From CAVSJR01 sp963728285 (GTDB lineage Bacteria > Actinomycetota > UBA4738 > HRBIN12): a stretch of 64,000 nt of DNA. The position numbers and the translations under genes are program-made. The notes below the pieces were generated by a model. The model was not told where the DNA came from. It did no database searches and saw only the letters and a program-made list of their open reading frames with translations. The DNA lies in NCBI GenBank assembly GCA_963728285.1, contig CAVSJR010000002.1:339891-403890 (forward strand), given 5' to 3'. Of this stretch, positions 9,366 through 17,488 are shown piece after piece (the first letter of the stretch is position 1; each line of letters starts with the position of its first letter).

Positions 9366-10304
9366 TCAGGTGCTGAGGAGGCTCTGGAAGATCCGAATGG
9401 CGCCGGGGCCGACGATCACGATGAACAGGGACGGCAGGATGCAAAGGATCAGCGGGAAGACGATCTTCACCGGCGTCCCCTGCGCCTCTCGCTCGGCACG
9501 CTGACGCCGCTTGATCCGAAGCTGCACGGCCTGGGTTCGAAGCACGTTCGCGATGCTGACGCCGAACACATCCGCCTGGATCATCGCCAGCGTGAAGGCG
9601 TTCAGCTCCTCGACGTCGGTCCGGGCGCCGAGGTTTCGAAAGGCCTCCGACCGGGAGACCCCGAGCTGGATCTCCTGAAGCATCCGCGCGAATTCCTGGG
9701 AGAGCACGCCGGGGGTGTTCTGGACCACGCGGGCCAACGCGGCGTTCAGCGAGAGCCCCGCCTCGACGCTGATCGTCAGCAGGTCGAGCGTGTCGGACAG
9801 GGCGTTGCGGATCTCCTTCTGGCGGGCGGACACCTTCCCGCTCAGCAGCGCATCGGGTGCGACGAATCCGATGAAGGTGAAGAGCGCCGTGACCACGAGG
9901 GCGGCGAGCCCCCCGAGCCATCCGGCGAAGACCATGACGACGCCGAGGACGAGCCCGGCGACCGCGCCGATGACCTTGAACGCCATCATGCGCTCGGCGT
10001 CCCACCCGGGCGGGCTTCCCGCCAGGACGAGCCGAACCGCCAGGCGATCCCGTGAGTCGAGCGGCGTCAAGCGCCGCGCGATCCTCGTCGCCCCGGTCAT
10101 GACCGGCACGATCGCGCGATTCGCGAAGGGCTCCGCCAGCTCCGCGTCGCGGAGGTTCGTCCCCGCGTCGCCGCCGATCACCTGGGACTCGAGCATCCGC
10201 ACGGCGCGCTTGCGATCCGTCAGGGTCGACTCGATCGCGATGCCGACGAGCACGATGCACCCGAACGTGGCGCCGAGGGCGACGAGGAGGAAGGCGTCAG
10301 ACAT
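9366..10304 (-). CDS. tadC: TadC, type II secretion F-domain inner-membrane protein
   Basis: 312 residues. An N-terminal helix (FLLVALGATFGCIVLVGIA), a central pair of helices at about 105-155 and a C-terminal helix (IVFPLILCILPSLFIVIVGP) frame a cytosolic GSPII_F domain (LDLLTISVEAGLSLNAALAR, then GVSRSEAFRNLGARTDVEEL). It forms with TadB the inner-membrane platform of the Tad pilus machine, on which CpaF acts. The ATG overlaps the end of tadB by 8 nt. Last gene of the tad operon. The family assignment is firm; TadC versus TadB is assigned by gene order and size. Confidence 0.93.
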   Translation of the reverse strand: MSDAFLLVALGATFGCIVLVGIAIESTLTDRKRAVRMLESQVIGGDAGTNLRDAELAEPFANRAIVPVMTGATRIARRLTPLDSRDRLAVRLVLAGSPPGWDAERMMAFKVIGAVAGLVLGVVMVFAGWLGGLAALVVTALFTFIGFVAPDALLSGKVSARQKEIRNALSDTLDLLTISVEAGLSLNAALARVVQNTPGVLSQEFARMLQEIQLGVSRSEAFRNLGARTDVEELNAFTLAMIQADVFGVSIANVLRTQAVQLRIKRRQRAEREAQGTPVKIVFPLILCILPSLFIVIVGPGAIRIFQSLLST

Positions 10305-11304
10305 CGATATCGATGATCTTTCTCATCCACACGATCCCCGCCAGCATCAGGCAGGAGGCGACGATCGTCATGGCGATCCCGATGCCGGTGGTGAACAACA
10401 GGGCGATGTACTCCGGATTGACGAGCGTCATGTACAGCGCGATGACGAACGGCATGGCGATGAGCACGTACGCGGAGAGGCGGCCCTCGGTCGTGAGCGT
10501 GTCGACGTCCCGCCGGATCTTGTCCCGCTCCCGGATCGTGTCGGCCACCGTGTCGAGGATCTCGGCCAGGTTGCCGCCGACCTCGCGCTGGATGTTGATC
10601 GCTAGCACGGCCCACTTGAAGTCCTCGCTGCCGATTCGGTCGCCCATCGAGGCGAGCGCGTCCTCGGCGGGCCGGCCCAGGCGGATCTCCGCGACGACGC
10701 GGTTGAACTCCGTGGCGGCGGGCTCATCGATCTCCTTCGCGACCGTGTCGAGCGCCTGGAGGAAGCTGTGGCCGGCGCGCAGCGAGCTCGCCATGACGGT
10801 GAGCACGTCCGGCAGCTGCCGGCGGAGCTTCGCCTCCCTTCGCCTGAGCGAGAGCCGGAGCATGACCGAGGGGATGGCGCCCGTGAGGACGCTCACCACC
10901 AGCACGACCGGCAGCGGCTGCGTGAGCAGCATCGAGAGGATCCCGCCGCCGAAGAAGGCGAGGACCGTCACGACCACGAACTCCCCGCCCTTCAGCGGGA
11001 ACCCCGCCTGCTCCAGCCGACTCTCCAGCGAGGTGGAGAATCCCCCGGCCTCGGCCATCCGTCCTCCGGCCTGGGCGACCGACGCCGGGATCCACCCGAC
11101 CGACGGCTCGGCCTGCACGACCTGCTCGGAACCCCTCCCCTGGGCGACGCCCATGCGCTGGGCCATCACGCGGCCCTCCCGCATGCGGACCCCGGCGCCG
11201 AGCAACATCCAAAACACCGTCGCCATCGCGACGAAGACCAGGCCGGTGACCAGGAACAGCCCCGACGTTCCGCTCAGGACGGACGCCGCGAGGGCCGCGT
11301 GCAT
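10297..11304 (-). CDS. tadB: TadB, type II secretion F-domain inner-membrane protein
   Basis: 335 residues with an N-terminal helix (SGLFLVTGLVFVAMATVFWMLL), a helix pair at about 115-150, the GSPII_F domain with LPDVLTVMASSLRAGHSFLQ and DKIRRDVDTLTTEGRLSAYV, and two C-terminal helices. Partner of TadC in the pilus platform; the family motor CpaF binds its cytosolic loops. The loop at about 55-100 is glycine/alanine rich. It follows cpaF directly (the ATG at 11304 touches the end of cpaF), and tadC overlaps its end, so the three are translationally linked. Confidence 0.93.
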   Translation of the reverse strand: MHAALAASVLSGTSGLFLVTGLVFVAMATVFWMLLGAGVRMREGRVMAQRMGVAQGRGSEQVVQAEPSVGWIPASVAQAGGRMAEAGGFSTSLESRLEQAGFPLKGGEFVVVTVLAFFGGGILSMLLTQPLPVVLVVSVLTGAIPSVMLRLSLRRREAKLRRQLPDVLTVMASSLRAGHSFLQALDTVAKEIDEPAATEFNRVVAEIRLGRPAEDALASMGDRIGSEDFKWAVLAINIQREVGGNLAEILDTVADTIRERDKIRRDVDTLTTEGRLSAYVLIAMPFVIALYMTLVNPEYIALLFTTGIGIAMTIVASCLMLAGIVWMRKIIDIDV

Positions 11305-12623
11305 CAGCGTCCTCCCCGGGCCTCGGGCGCGAACAGTGCCGGATCGAGGGCGATGCCGTGCTCCTGGAGCTTGTCGAGGAACGTCGGCCTCAGGCCCGTG
11401 GGCTTCAGCGAGCCCCGGAACTTCCCCTCCTCGTCGACGCCGGCGGCGAAGTCGAAGAGGAACACGTCCTGCAGGGTGATCACATCGCCCTCCATGCCCA
11501 CGATCTCGGTGACGTGGGTGATGCGGCGGCTCCCGTCCTTCAGCCTCGCCTGGTGGACGATGAGGTTCAGCGCCGACGCGATCTGCTCCCGGATCGAGCG
11601 CGCGCTGAGGTCCATGCCCGACATCAGGGTCACGGTCTCCAGGCGCGAGAGCGAGTCCCGAGGGGAGTTCGCGTGGATGGTCGAGATGGAGCCGTCGTGG
11701 CCGGTGTTCATCGCCTGGAGCATGTCGAGCGCCTCTCCGCCGCGGACCTCACCGACGACGATCCGGTCGGGACGCATGCGCAACGCGTTGCGGACCAGGT
11801 CGCGGATCGTCACCTCGCCGCGCCCCTCGATGTTGGGAGGGCGCGCCTCGATCCGGACGATGTGGGGCTGTTGCAGCCGGAGCTCCGCCGCGTCCTCGAT
11901 CGTGATGATGCGCTCGTCGTCGGGGATGAACGACGACAGCACGTTCAGGGTCGTCGTCTTGCCGGCGCCGGTTCCACCGGAGACGAGGATGTTGACGCGT
12001 CCTCGGACGCAGGCATCGAGGAAGCGCGCCACCGGGTTGGTGAACGTGCCGAACCCGACCAGGTCCTCGACCTGATATGGGTCCGCGGCGAACTTTCGGA
12101 TCGTCAGCGACGGGCCGTCCAACGCGAGCGGCGGAACGATGGCGTTGACCCTCGAGCCGTCGGGAAGCCGGGCGTCGACATAGGGCGAGGACTCGTCCAC
12201 GCGACGTCCCACCCTCGCCACGATCTTGTCGATCGTGCGGCGAAGCTGCTGGTCGTCGTGGAACTTCGTGCCGGTCCAGTAGAGCTTTCCGGCGCGCTCG
12301 ACGTAGATCGTGTCCCAGCCGTTCACCATGATCTCCGTGACCTCCGGGTCCCGAACGAACGGCTCGAGGGGGCCCAGGCCGAGGACGCTGTCCCCGATCT
12401 GGCGGACGATGAGCAGCTTCTCCTGCGCGGAGAGGGAGACCTCCTCCTCGTCGAGCAGCTCGCGGAGGCGCTGATGGACGAGCCCCTCGAGCTCGGTGTC
12501 CGACAGCGATGAGTCGTACAGGCGCGGGCCGAGCACCTCGACGAGGCGCTCCTGCACGCGCGTGCGAACGTCGGCGATGCGGTCCCGCTGCTGTGATTTG
12601 GCCAGTCGATCTGCAAGCGACAT
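11304..12623 (-). CDS. cpaF: CpaF/TadA secretion ATPase
   Basis: 439-residue hexameric motor ATPase of the Tad pilus. N-terminal helical domain (1-80), linker domain with VTEIMVNGWDTIYVER (95-110) and SPYVDARLPDGSRVNA (146-161), Walker A GGTGAGKT at 216-223, Asp box IIIEDAAEL-like TIEDAAEL at 241-248, Walker B RPDRIVVGEVRG at 284-295 and His box GHDGSISTIHANS at 308-320. All catalytic elements are present. It powers polymerisation of the Flp pilins encoded at 16423-17131. It lies between cpaE and tadB in the usual order. Confidence 0.96.
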   Translation of the reverse strand: MSLADRLAKSQQRDRIADVRTRVQERLVEVLGPRLYDSSLSDTELEGLVHQRLRELLDEEEVSLSAQEKLLIVRQIGDSVLGLGPLEPFVRDPEVTEIMVNGWDTIYVERAGKLYWTGTKFHDDQQLRRTIDKIVARVGRRVDESSPYVDARLPDGSRVNAIVPPLALDGPSLTIRKFAADPYQVEDLVGFGTFTNPVARFLDACVRGRVNILVSGGTGAGKTTTLNVLSSFIPDDERIITIEDAAELRLQQPHIVRIEARPPNIEGRGEVTIRDLVRNALRMRPDRIVVGEVRGGEALDMLQAMNTGHDGSISTIHANSPRDSLSRLETVTLMSGMDLSARSIREQIASALNLIVHQARLKDGSRRITHVTEIVGMEGDVITLQDVFLFDFAAGVDEEGKFRGSLKPTGLRPTFLDKLQEHGIALDPALFAPEARGGR

Positions 12624-12642
12624 CGTGTGCGTCTCCTCGGCT

Positions 12643-13854
12643 CTAGCCTCGCGCGAACAAACGGAACTTCTTGCGGCCGTTCGCGTCCAGCGGCTCGGGC
12701 TCGCCCGCGGGCGTCGCTTCGACGAATCGCTCCGCCAGGCTCCGCACCGCCCCGGCCACGTCGGACGAGGGCTCCTCGAGAACGACGGGACGGCCCTTGT
12801 TCAGGGACATGGGGACGAGGACGCTCGACGGGAGCATCGCGTCCACCTGGATCTTCATCACGCGCTCGACGTCCGCCGCGTCCAGGCCCACCTTGCTGCC
12901 GGCGCGGTTGAGCACCACGCGGAACCGAGTGCGCGGGAGGCCGATCGCGAGCAGCGTGTCGAGCGCCTTCGAGAGGTGCTTCACGCCGACGACGTCGAGG
13001 CCGGTGATCAGGCAGATGTCGTCGGACAGGTCGAAGCAGACGAGCGCCGAGTCGGAGTAGTCCACCGACGCGTCGACGACGACGTACGTGAACGCGCTGC
13101 GGATCGCGCGAAGGAACTTCCCGATCTGCTCCCCGGCCGGCGTCTCGGCCGTCGGATCGGACGGCGCGCCGTATCCCCACAGGTGGTCGCCGAGCTTGCG
13201 CCCCTGCGCGCGGATCTCGTCGCGGGTGCCTCCCTCGCCGAGGAGCATGAGGTCCACGATGTTGGACGAGGGCTCCGTCCCGAAGTAGGTGAAGACGTCG
13301 CCCATGTCGAAGTCGAGGTCGACGACCGCCGTGTCCTGGCCGGTGACCTCGGCGATCGCGGAGGCGAGGTTCGTCGTGAGGAACGTCTTGCCGGTGCCGC
13401 CCTTGGAGGAGAACACCGAGATGATCCTGCCGCGCTCGTTCGGCGAGAGCTGCTCGCGCATGTCGGCGGACCGAAGGTTCTGCGCCCAGGAGATCGCCCG
13501 CTCGACGGCGTCGCGAAGCTCCTCGCTCCCCTGCGTCAGATCGACGACGTCGCGGATGCCGGCCCGCATCGCGGCGGGCAGGAGTCCGTTCCAGGTGTGA
13601 TCGCGCACCATGACGATGGCGGTTCCCGGCGCGGAACGACCGACGAACTCCGCGAGCCCGAGGGCGTCCGGCTCCTTCACCTCGGGGGAGAGCACGAGGA
13701 CGTCGATGGGCGAGTCGCCGTTGATCAGCGCCTCTTCGGCCGCGGTGGCGCTCTGAACCCAGCCGATCCCGTCGGTCTCCACCTCGAGCGCCCGCGCGAG
13801 CGTCTGGCGAAACGACTGCGGCGTGCCGACCGCGTAGACGCCGGGGTCGCTCAC
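12643..13854 (-). CDS. cpaE: CpaE/TadZ pilus localisation ATPase
   Basis: 403 residues. Residues 1-120 form a receiver-like domain without a clear phospho-acceptor (DVLVLSPEVK where the Asp should be). Residues 143-380 form a MinD/ParA-type ATPase with a deviant Walker A, SSKGGTGKTFLTTN, at 149-162 and the Walker A' strand AVVDLDFDMGDV. TadZ proteins set the polar site of the Tad machine. The GTG start at 13854 overlaps the cpaB stop (GTGA); an upstream ATG in frame lies inside cpaB and is not preferred. The family does not need phosphorylation of the receiver-like part. Confidence 0.92.
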   Translation of the reverse strand: MSDPGVYAVGTPQSFRQTLARALEVETDGIGWVQSATAAEEALINGDSPIDVLVLSPEVKEPDALGLAEFVGRSAPGTAIVMVRDHTWNGLLPAAMRAGIRDVVDLTQGSEELRDAVERAISWAQNLRSADMREQLSPNERGRIISVFSSKGGTGKTFLTTNLASAIAEVTGQDTAVVDLDFDMGDVFTYFGTEPSSNIVDLMLLGEGGTRDEIRAQGRKLGDHLWGYGAPSDPTAETPAGEQIGKFLRAIRSAFTYVVVDASVDYSDSALVCFDLSDDICLITGLDVVGVKHLSKALDTLLAIGLPRTRFRVVLNRAGSKVGLDAADVERVMKIQVDAMLPSSVLVPMSLNKGRPVVLEEPSSDVAGAVRSLAERFVEATPAGEPEPLDANGRKKFRLFARG

Positions 13855-14612
13855 GATCCCTCGACCTTTCCGAGGATCTTCGAGACGTCGATGGGCCCCT
13901 CGTTCGGAGCGTTGTCTCCCGGGCGGATGAGCCCGAGCCACACCTCGCCCGCGTTCTGCGAGAACACCAGCTGCTGGCCCTGTTCCTCGGTCAGCTCGAG
14001 CGTGACGAGCTGCTCGGCGCTCACTTCGTCGGAGCTCTCCGTCGAGCTCGTCGACGAGTTCGGATCGGCGACCGGCGTCGTGACGTCGAGCACGCGAGCG
14101 TCGGGGACGACGACGGCGGTTTGGTCGTCGAGCACGCCGGACCCTCCGAGGTCGCTGAAGTGGGCGTAGAACGTGACGTGGTCTCCGGTCTGGAGCTTCT
14201 CCCCGAGCATCTGCTCGGCGGTCAGACGCACCGTGACGGCCTCGTAGCCCTCCTGCAGGCCGAAGACGCCGCCCGGCAGCTTCTCCTGCGTGCCCGACAG
14301 GCGGCTGAGCGCGATCTGCTCACCCGCGAGGATCGGGACGGCGGAGGTGCGGTCGCGAAGCTGCGCGACGCTCGTCACGGCGCCCTGCACCACCGAGTCG
14401 GTCGGGAACGGCTTCGGCGTGAAGGCTCCCTGATCGGCCAGCGGGTTCAGATCGGTACCCGCCGGGATGTCGGTGGCCGACACGAGGACGGTCGTGAGCT
14501 CGCCACCCGTCTCGGCCTCCTCCTTGACGTTGCTCACGTACAGGAACACACCCGCCGTCGCAAGAAGTGCCAAGATGAGCGCGCCCGCCACGACCAGACT
14601 TCGTGACTTCAT
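13851..14612 (-). CDS. cpaB: CpaB, Flp pilus assembly SAF-domain protein
   Basis: 253 residues. N-terminal membrane anchor VVAGALILALLATAGVFLYV (6-25), then a SAF domain (VLVSATDIPAGTDLNPLADQ) and an RcpC/CpaB domain (EAVTVRLTAEQMLGEKLQTG; VTLELTEEQGQQLVF). It is expected on the outer face of the membrane, associating with the Tad machine. ATG 14612 has a strong ribosome site (AGGAGAAGG) a few bases upstream, which separates it from the TadG-like gene although an open frame fuses the two. A Ser/Thr-rich linker (NSSTSSTESS) near residue 180 is unusual in the family. Confidence 0.92.
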   Translation of the reverse strand: MKSRSLVVAGALILALLATAGVFLYVSNVKEEAETGGELTTVLVSATDIPAGTDLNPLADQGAFTPKPFPTDSVVQGAVTSVAQLRDRTSAVPILAGEQIALSRLSGTQEKLPGGVFGLQEGYEAVTVRLTAEQMLGEKLQTGDHVTFYAHFSDLGGSGVLDDQTAVVVPDARVLDVTTPVADPNSSTSSTESSDEVSAEQLVTLELTEEQGQQLVFSQNAGEVWLGLIRPGDNAPNEGPIDVSKILGKVEGS

Positions 14613-14638
14613 CGAACCTTCTCCTTCTCGAAAGAACC

Positions 14639-15908
14639 CTATGAAGATGTCGGGCAGGATCCGGCGAACTTGAGGTCGCAGAGCCGGATCCCCTCGAGGC
14701 CGAGGTCGGCGCCTCCACCGGCGTCCTGGCCCCCGAACCGGTGGCCCACCCATTCCACGAGGATGCAACGGGCGCTCGAGTTGCTCGGGGGCCTCCCCGC
14801 ACTCGCCCGAGTTCTGCCAGGAGAACGAGACCGTGGCGTTCTGCCGTTGCAGCTGCTGGTCGTTCCACGTGAGGGTGCGCGAGATGGAGTCGTAGCTGTA
14901 CATGGAGCTCGTGATCTGGTTGCCGGTGACCGTGGGCGCCGAGACCTCATCCGGGGCCGCGGCGAAGCACCCGTGGGCGACGCCGAAGGCATCCAGGTTG
15001 ATCGGCGATGCGTTCGGGAAGTTGACCCCTCCGACCGTGCAGACGCCGCTGTCGGCGCCGGCCTGGTGCACATCGAGGACCGCGTTGAGCTTCATCTGCG
15101 CGAAGCCGATGATGTTGTACTTGTCGATCTGGCTGCCGCTCTTCATGATCTGCCCGCTCTGGTCGTTGACCGGGAAGGTCACGATGTCGCCGATGCGATC
15201 GCCCAGGGCGCCCCAGTTGGAGGCGGAGAGGCCCGAGTCGGTGCACACGTACGTCGGGGCCGGGTAGTTGAGCGGGAGGGGCTCGCCGGTCCAGTTGTTG
15301 TGGATCCAATCGTCTCGCTTGCTCGACCCGGAGCTGCTGCAGTGCGCGCCCGAGCTGACGTTCCACTGCTCGAGGTTCATGAACCCGAAGTTCGAGCCGT
15401 CGAAGCGGTCGTTGTCGTACCAGAGGTGGCAGATCGTCCCCTTGGCGACGTTGGGGACGTCGCAGTCCCCCTGGAACGTCGCCAGGTTGAGGACGATCGG
15501 CAACGGGTTCGCGGCTCCGGCACCTCCCCAGCCGGCGGTCGCCTCGGCGGAGACGTCGTCCGAGCTTCCGAAGCCGAGGACCGGCGCGAAGAAGAGCTGC
15601 TGCTGGGCGGTGTATCTGACGGTGACCCAGTCGCCGCCGCAGTCGTCGGTGATGCCGCCGGACGTGCCGGTGGCGTTCAGCGCGGCGAACGTGTCGGCCT
15701 GGGCCTCCTCGTCGCCCGTCTCCGAGACGCACGACTGTGCGGCCGCCAATGCGGCGGCGTCGGCCGCCTTGACCAACGCCCGGCGCTTCACGAGGAGCGC
15801 CCCGGCGTCGATCACGAGCACGACCATCGCGAAGATGGCGACGAGCGCCAGCGCGGTGATGATCAGTGAGACGCCCCGCTCGTCGTTGGCGTCGAGTCTC
15901 CTGCTCAC
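14639..15908 (-). CDS. TadG-like pilus-associated protein, frameshifted
   Basis: About 420 residues. Residues 8-60 are a TadG N-terminal domain: LIITALALVAIFAMVVLVID, then KRRALVKAADAAALAAAQS, as in Flp pilus-assembly TadE/G-like proteins. The large extracytoplasmic part is rich in Cys, Asn, Gly and Trp, with no recognised adhesion domain except the general TadG layout. The frame breaks near 14800; the second frame supplies the true C-terminus (SSARCILVEWVGHRFGGQD, ending near CDLKFAGSCPTSS). GTG 15908 overlaps the TadE stop. Eight or more cysteines suggest disulfides outside the cell. Probably a minor pilin-like or surface component. Confidence 0.8.
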
Positions 15909-16310
15909 TCGCACCGGAATGTCCCGCTGATCGTCACGGGCTTGGTGATCTTCGGCATGAACGGCAGGTTGATGACGAACGTCTGGTTCCAGCTCACGGT
16001 CACGGCCTCGCCCTGGGTGTCGTCGCTGCACACCTTGTTCGCGGTGGGCGTGCCCGAGATCGGGATAGCCGACCGCAGCGTTTCTGGCCGCGGTCGCGAT
16101 CGCCGACGACGTGCCTCTGACCGCCGCGACGCGGGCTCCCTCGCGTGCCGCCGAGGTGTAGGCCTGGTACTGGCTGAACACGACGCCGAACACCATGATG
16201 CCGAACACCACGAGGAACAGGGGGACCGCCACCAGGGCGAACTCAACGGCGGCGACGCCGTCCTCTCGGGCGAGGGCACGCCGCATGCGCAACATTCGGA
16301 TCACGTCCAT
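15905..16310 (-). CDS. TadE-like minor pilin, frameshifted
   Basis: About 135 residues. The TadE signature is complete: REDGVAAVEFALVAVPLFLV with the conserved Glu of the prepilin-type processing region, then VFSQYQAYTSAAREGARVAA. The frame shifts near 16065; the downstream frame (ISGTPTANKVCSDDTQGEAV, then PKITKPVTISGTFRCE) ends in TGA overlapping the TadG-like GTG. GAGGTG lies directly before ATG 16310, so a GTG at 16304 has better ribosome-site spacing. TadE pseudopilins are cleaved by the TadV prepilin peptidase, which is not in this window. Confidence 0.82.
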
Positions 16311-16364
16311 CACCTCGTTCGCTTCCGGAGGCAGATCCCTCCGGGGGTTGCCGTCGCCGGTCCC

Positions 16365-16385
16365 TCACTCCCGCCCGTGGAGTGA
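16365..16385 (-). terminator. Hairpin between pilin and TadE genes
   Basis: Perfect 7-bp inverted repeat TCACTCC / GGAGTGA with a 7-nt loop, about 40 bp downstream of the first pilin stop and before the tadE start. No U tract follows. Fits a partial terminator or mRNA-stabilising 3' hairpin that would let pilins be made in excess over the machine proteins. Confidence 0.4.
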
Positions 16386-16422
16386 GCGGCCGGCGTGGCC
16401 GCTCGATCTGGTTGAGCTGCGC

Positions 16423-16626
16423 CTACGCACCACCGACCGCGGTGCCGACCGACGTGAACTTGGTCTGGGCGTTCGTGCCGATCAGCCGCACGGCGACGAT
16501 GATCACGGCCGCGATCAACGCGACCATGAGGGCGTACTCAACCGCGGTCGCTCCCTTCTCCTCGGACGCACGCGTCCGGAAGTCGTGGAACCACGTCTGA
16601 ATCCCCGTGTAGAGCTGCAGGAACAT
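16423..16626 (-). CDS. Flp-type pilin, copy 1
   Basis: 67-residue major pilin of the Tad/Flp system. The processing region is SEEKGATAVEYALMVALIAA (the G/ATAVEY cleavage context with Glu+5 and Tyr), followed by a single hydrophobic helix and a very short C-terminus ending in VGGA. It differs from copy 2 (16928-17131) at only two residues (Ile/Val at 9, Gln/Glu near 55). A ribosome site (GGGGGTGAG) precedes ATG 16626. Expected to be cleaved after the Gly and packed into thin bundle-forming pili. Confidence 0.95.
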   Translation of the reverse strand: MFLQLYTGIQTWFHDFRTRASEEKGATAVEYALMVALIAAVIIVAVRLIGTNAQTKFTSVGTAVGGA

Positions 16627-16701
16627 CTGCTCACCCCCTTGTGTCTTCCCTCGATCCCTATTGCGCCTCGTGACATACGCTATGTGCCGTAGGTCCCCAG
16701 C

Positions 16702-16744
16702 GGTATTCCGAATTCCCCGCAGGGCCCGTACGTAGTTCCGCGTA
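16702..16744 (-). promoter_or_regulatory. Conserved upstream element of pilin copy 1
   Basis: 43-bp segment ending 76 bp before ATG 16626. It matches the segment at 17211-17253 before copy 2 at 34 of 43 positions with no gaps. The best-kept blocks on the minus strand are TACGTACGG and GGGGAA-TCGGAATA. A promoter or regulator site is the simplest reading; no standard sigma consensus is evident. Confidence 0.5.
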
Positions 16745-16811
16745 CGACGAGCTCAGCACGGCGGGATCGGCTCGCACGATGCGGCGCCGCCCGCGGAGGT
16801 CGGCTCTGCTG

Positions 16812-16849
16812 CTCCGCGGCGAGCCCGAGTCCGGACCCGCCGCGGAGCG
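16812..16849 (-). terminator. Strong hairpin downstream of pilin copy 2
   Basis: Perfect 11-bp inverted repeat GCTCCGCGGCG / CGCCGCGGAGC around a 16-nt loop, about 80 bp after the stop of copy 2. It has no U run, as is frequent in high-GC actinobacteria. Likely a terminator or 3'-end stabiliser. Confidence 0.5.
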
Positions 16850-16927
16850 TGAAGCCGATGCCCCTCCGTGGGAACGAGCGCCGGAGCGCGCGGGGGCGCG
16901 GCCGCTCCTGCTTCTCGATCCAATCGT

Positions 16928-17131
16928 CTAGGCGCCGCCGACCGCAGTGCCGACCGACGTGAACTTCGTCTCGGCGTTCGTACCGATCAGCCGCACGGCG
17001 ACGATGATCACGGCCGCGATGAGCGCGACCATGAGGGCGTACTCAACCGCGGTCGCTCCCTTCTCCTCGGACGCACGCGTCCGGAAGTCGTGGAACCACG
17101 TCTGGACCCCCGTGTAGAGCTGGAGGAACAT
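16928..17131 (-). CDS. Flp-type pilin, copy 2
   Basis: 67 residues, nearly identical to copy 1, same processing region (KGATAVEYALMVALIAAVII). The ATG at 17131 is chosen because AAGGAGGTGAACAG, an almost perfect ribosome site, precedes it; a longer frame upstream is not needed. It is the first gene of the tad locus in the direction of transcription. The near-identity of copies together with their matching upstream elements shows a recent tandem duplication of a whole gene-plus-promoter unit. Confidence 0.95.
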   Translation of the reverse strand: MFLQLYTGVQTWFHDFRTRASEEKGATAVEYALMVALIAAVIIVAVRLIGTNAETKFTSVGTAVGGA

Positions 17132-17488
17132 CTGTTCACCTCCTTCGATTGCTATGAGCCTCGGGCTCGTCACACCTCAGGGCCTACGGTAGGCACCGTC
17201 GCCCCTCGGTGATATTCCGACTTCCCCGGACCTGCCGTACGTACTTTCGCGTAGCCCGCGCCATCGATGCAGGCGGGCTCGTCGGCGATTCACCGGCGTG
17301 CTCAGCCGCTCGGCCGCCGGCTCGGTCTCCGGCAACCTCGGCGATCCGGGTCGTTCTCTCTCCGAGAACTTTCGGCAGAGCGTCGACCCGGCTTGAGCCC
17401 GCCCAAGCCACCGCCCGGGGCCCGAGGGAACGGCGCGCTTCCAGGCACGCCGCTCTAGTGGGGCGATCGCCGCGCCGAAGAACCGAGC
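17132..17488. other. Divergent intergenic region, pilin / membrane protein
   Basis: 357 bp between the pilin start (minus) and the membrane-protein start (plus). Apart from the element at 17211-17253 it shows no gene, tRNA or repeat. It should hold the promoters for both directions. Confidence 0.6.
17211..17253 (-). promoter_or_regulatory. Conserved upstream element of pilin copy 2
   Basis: Partner of 16702-16744 (34 of 43 identical, gap-free), ending 80 bp before ATG 17131. The near-equal distance to the start supports a functional promoter or operator that was duplicated with the gene. Confidence 0.5.

Larger units (their letters stand above)
16627..16927. other. Spacer between the two pilin genes
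   Basis: 301 bp with no gene. It contains the conserved element 16702-16744, which probably drives copy 1 separately, and the hairpin 16812-16849 behind copy 2. Confidence 0.6.

Noticed and set aside
13851..16313. An 820-codon frame fusing TadE, TadG-like and CpaB
   Set aside because: Normal stops and GTGA or ribosome-site starts appear once two indels are assumed, and CpaB has its own strong ribosome site at 14612.
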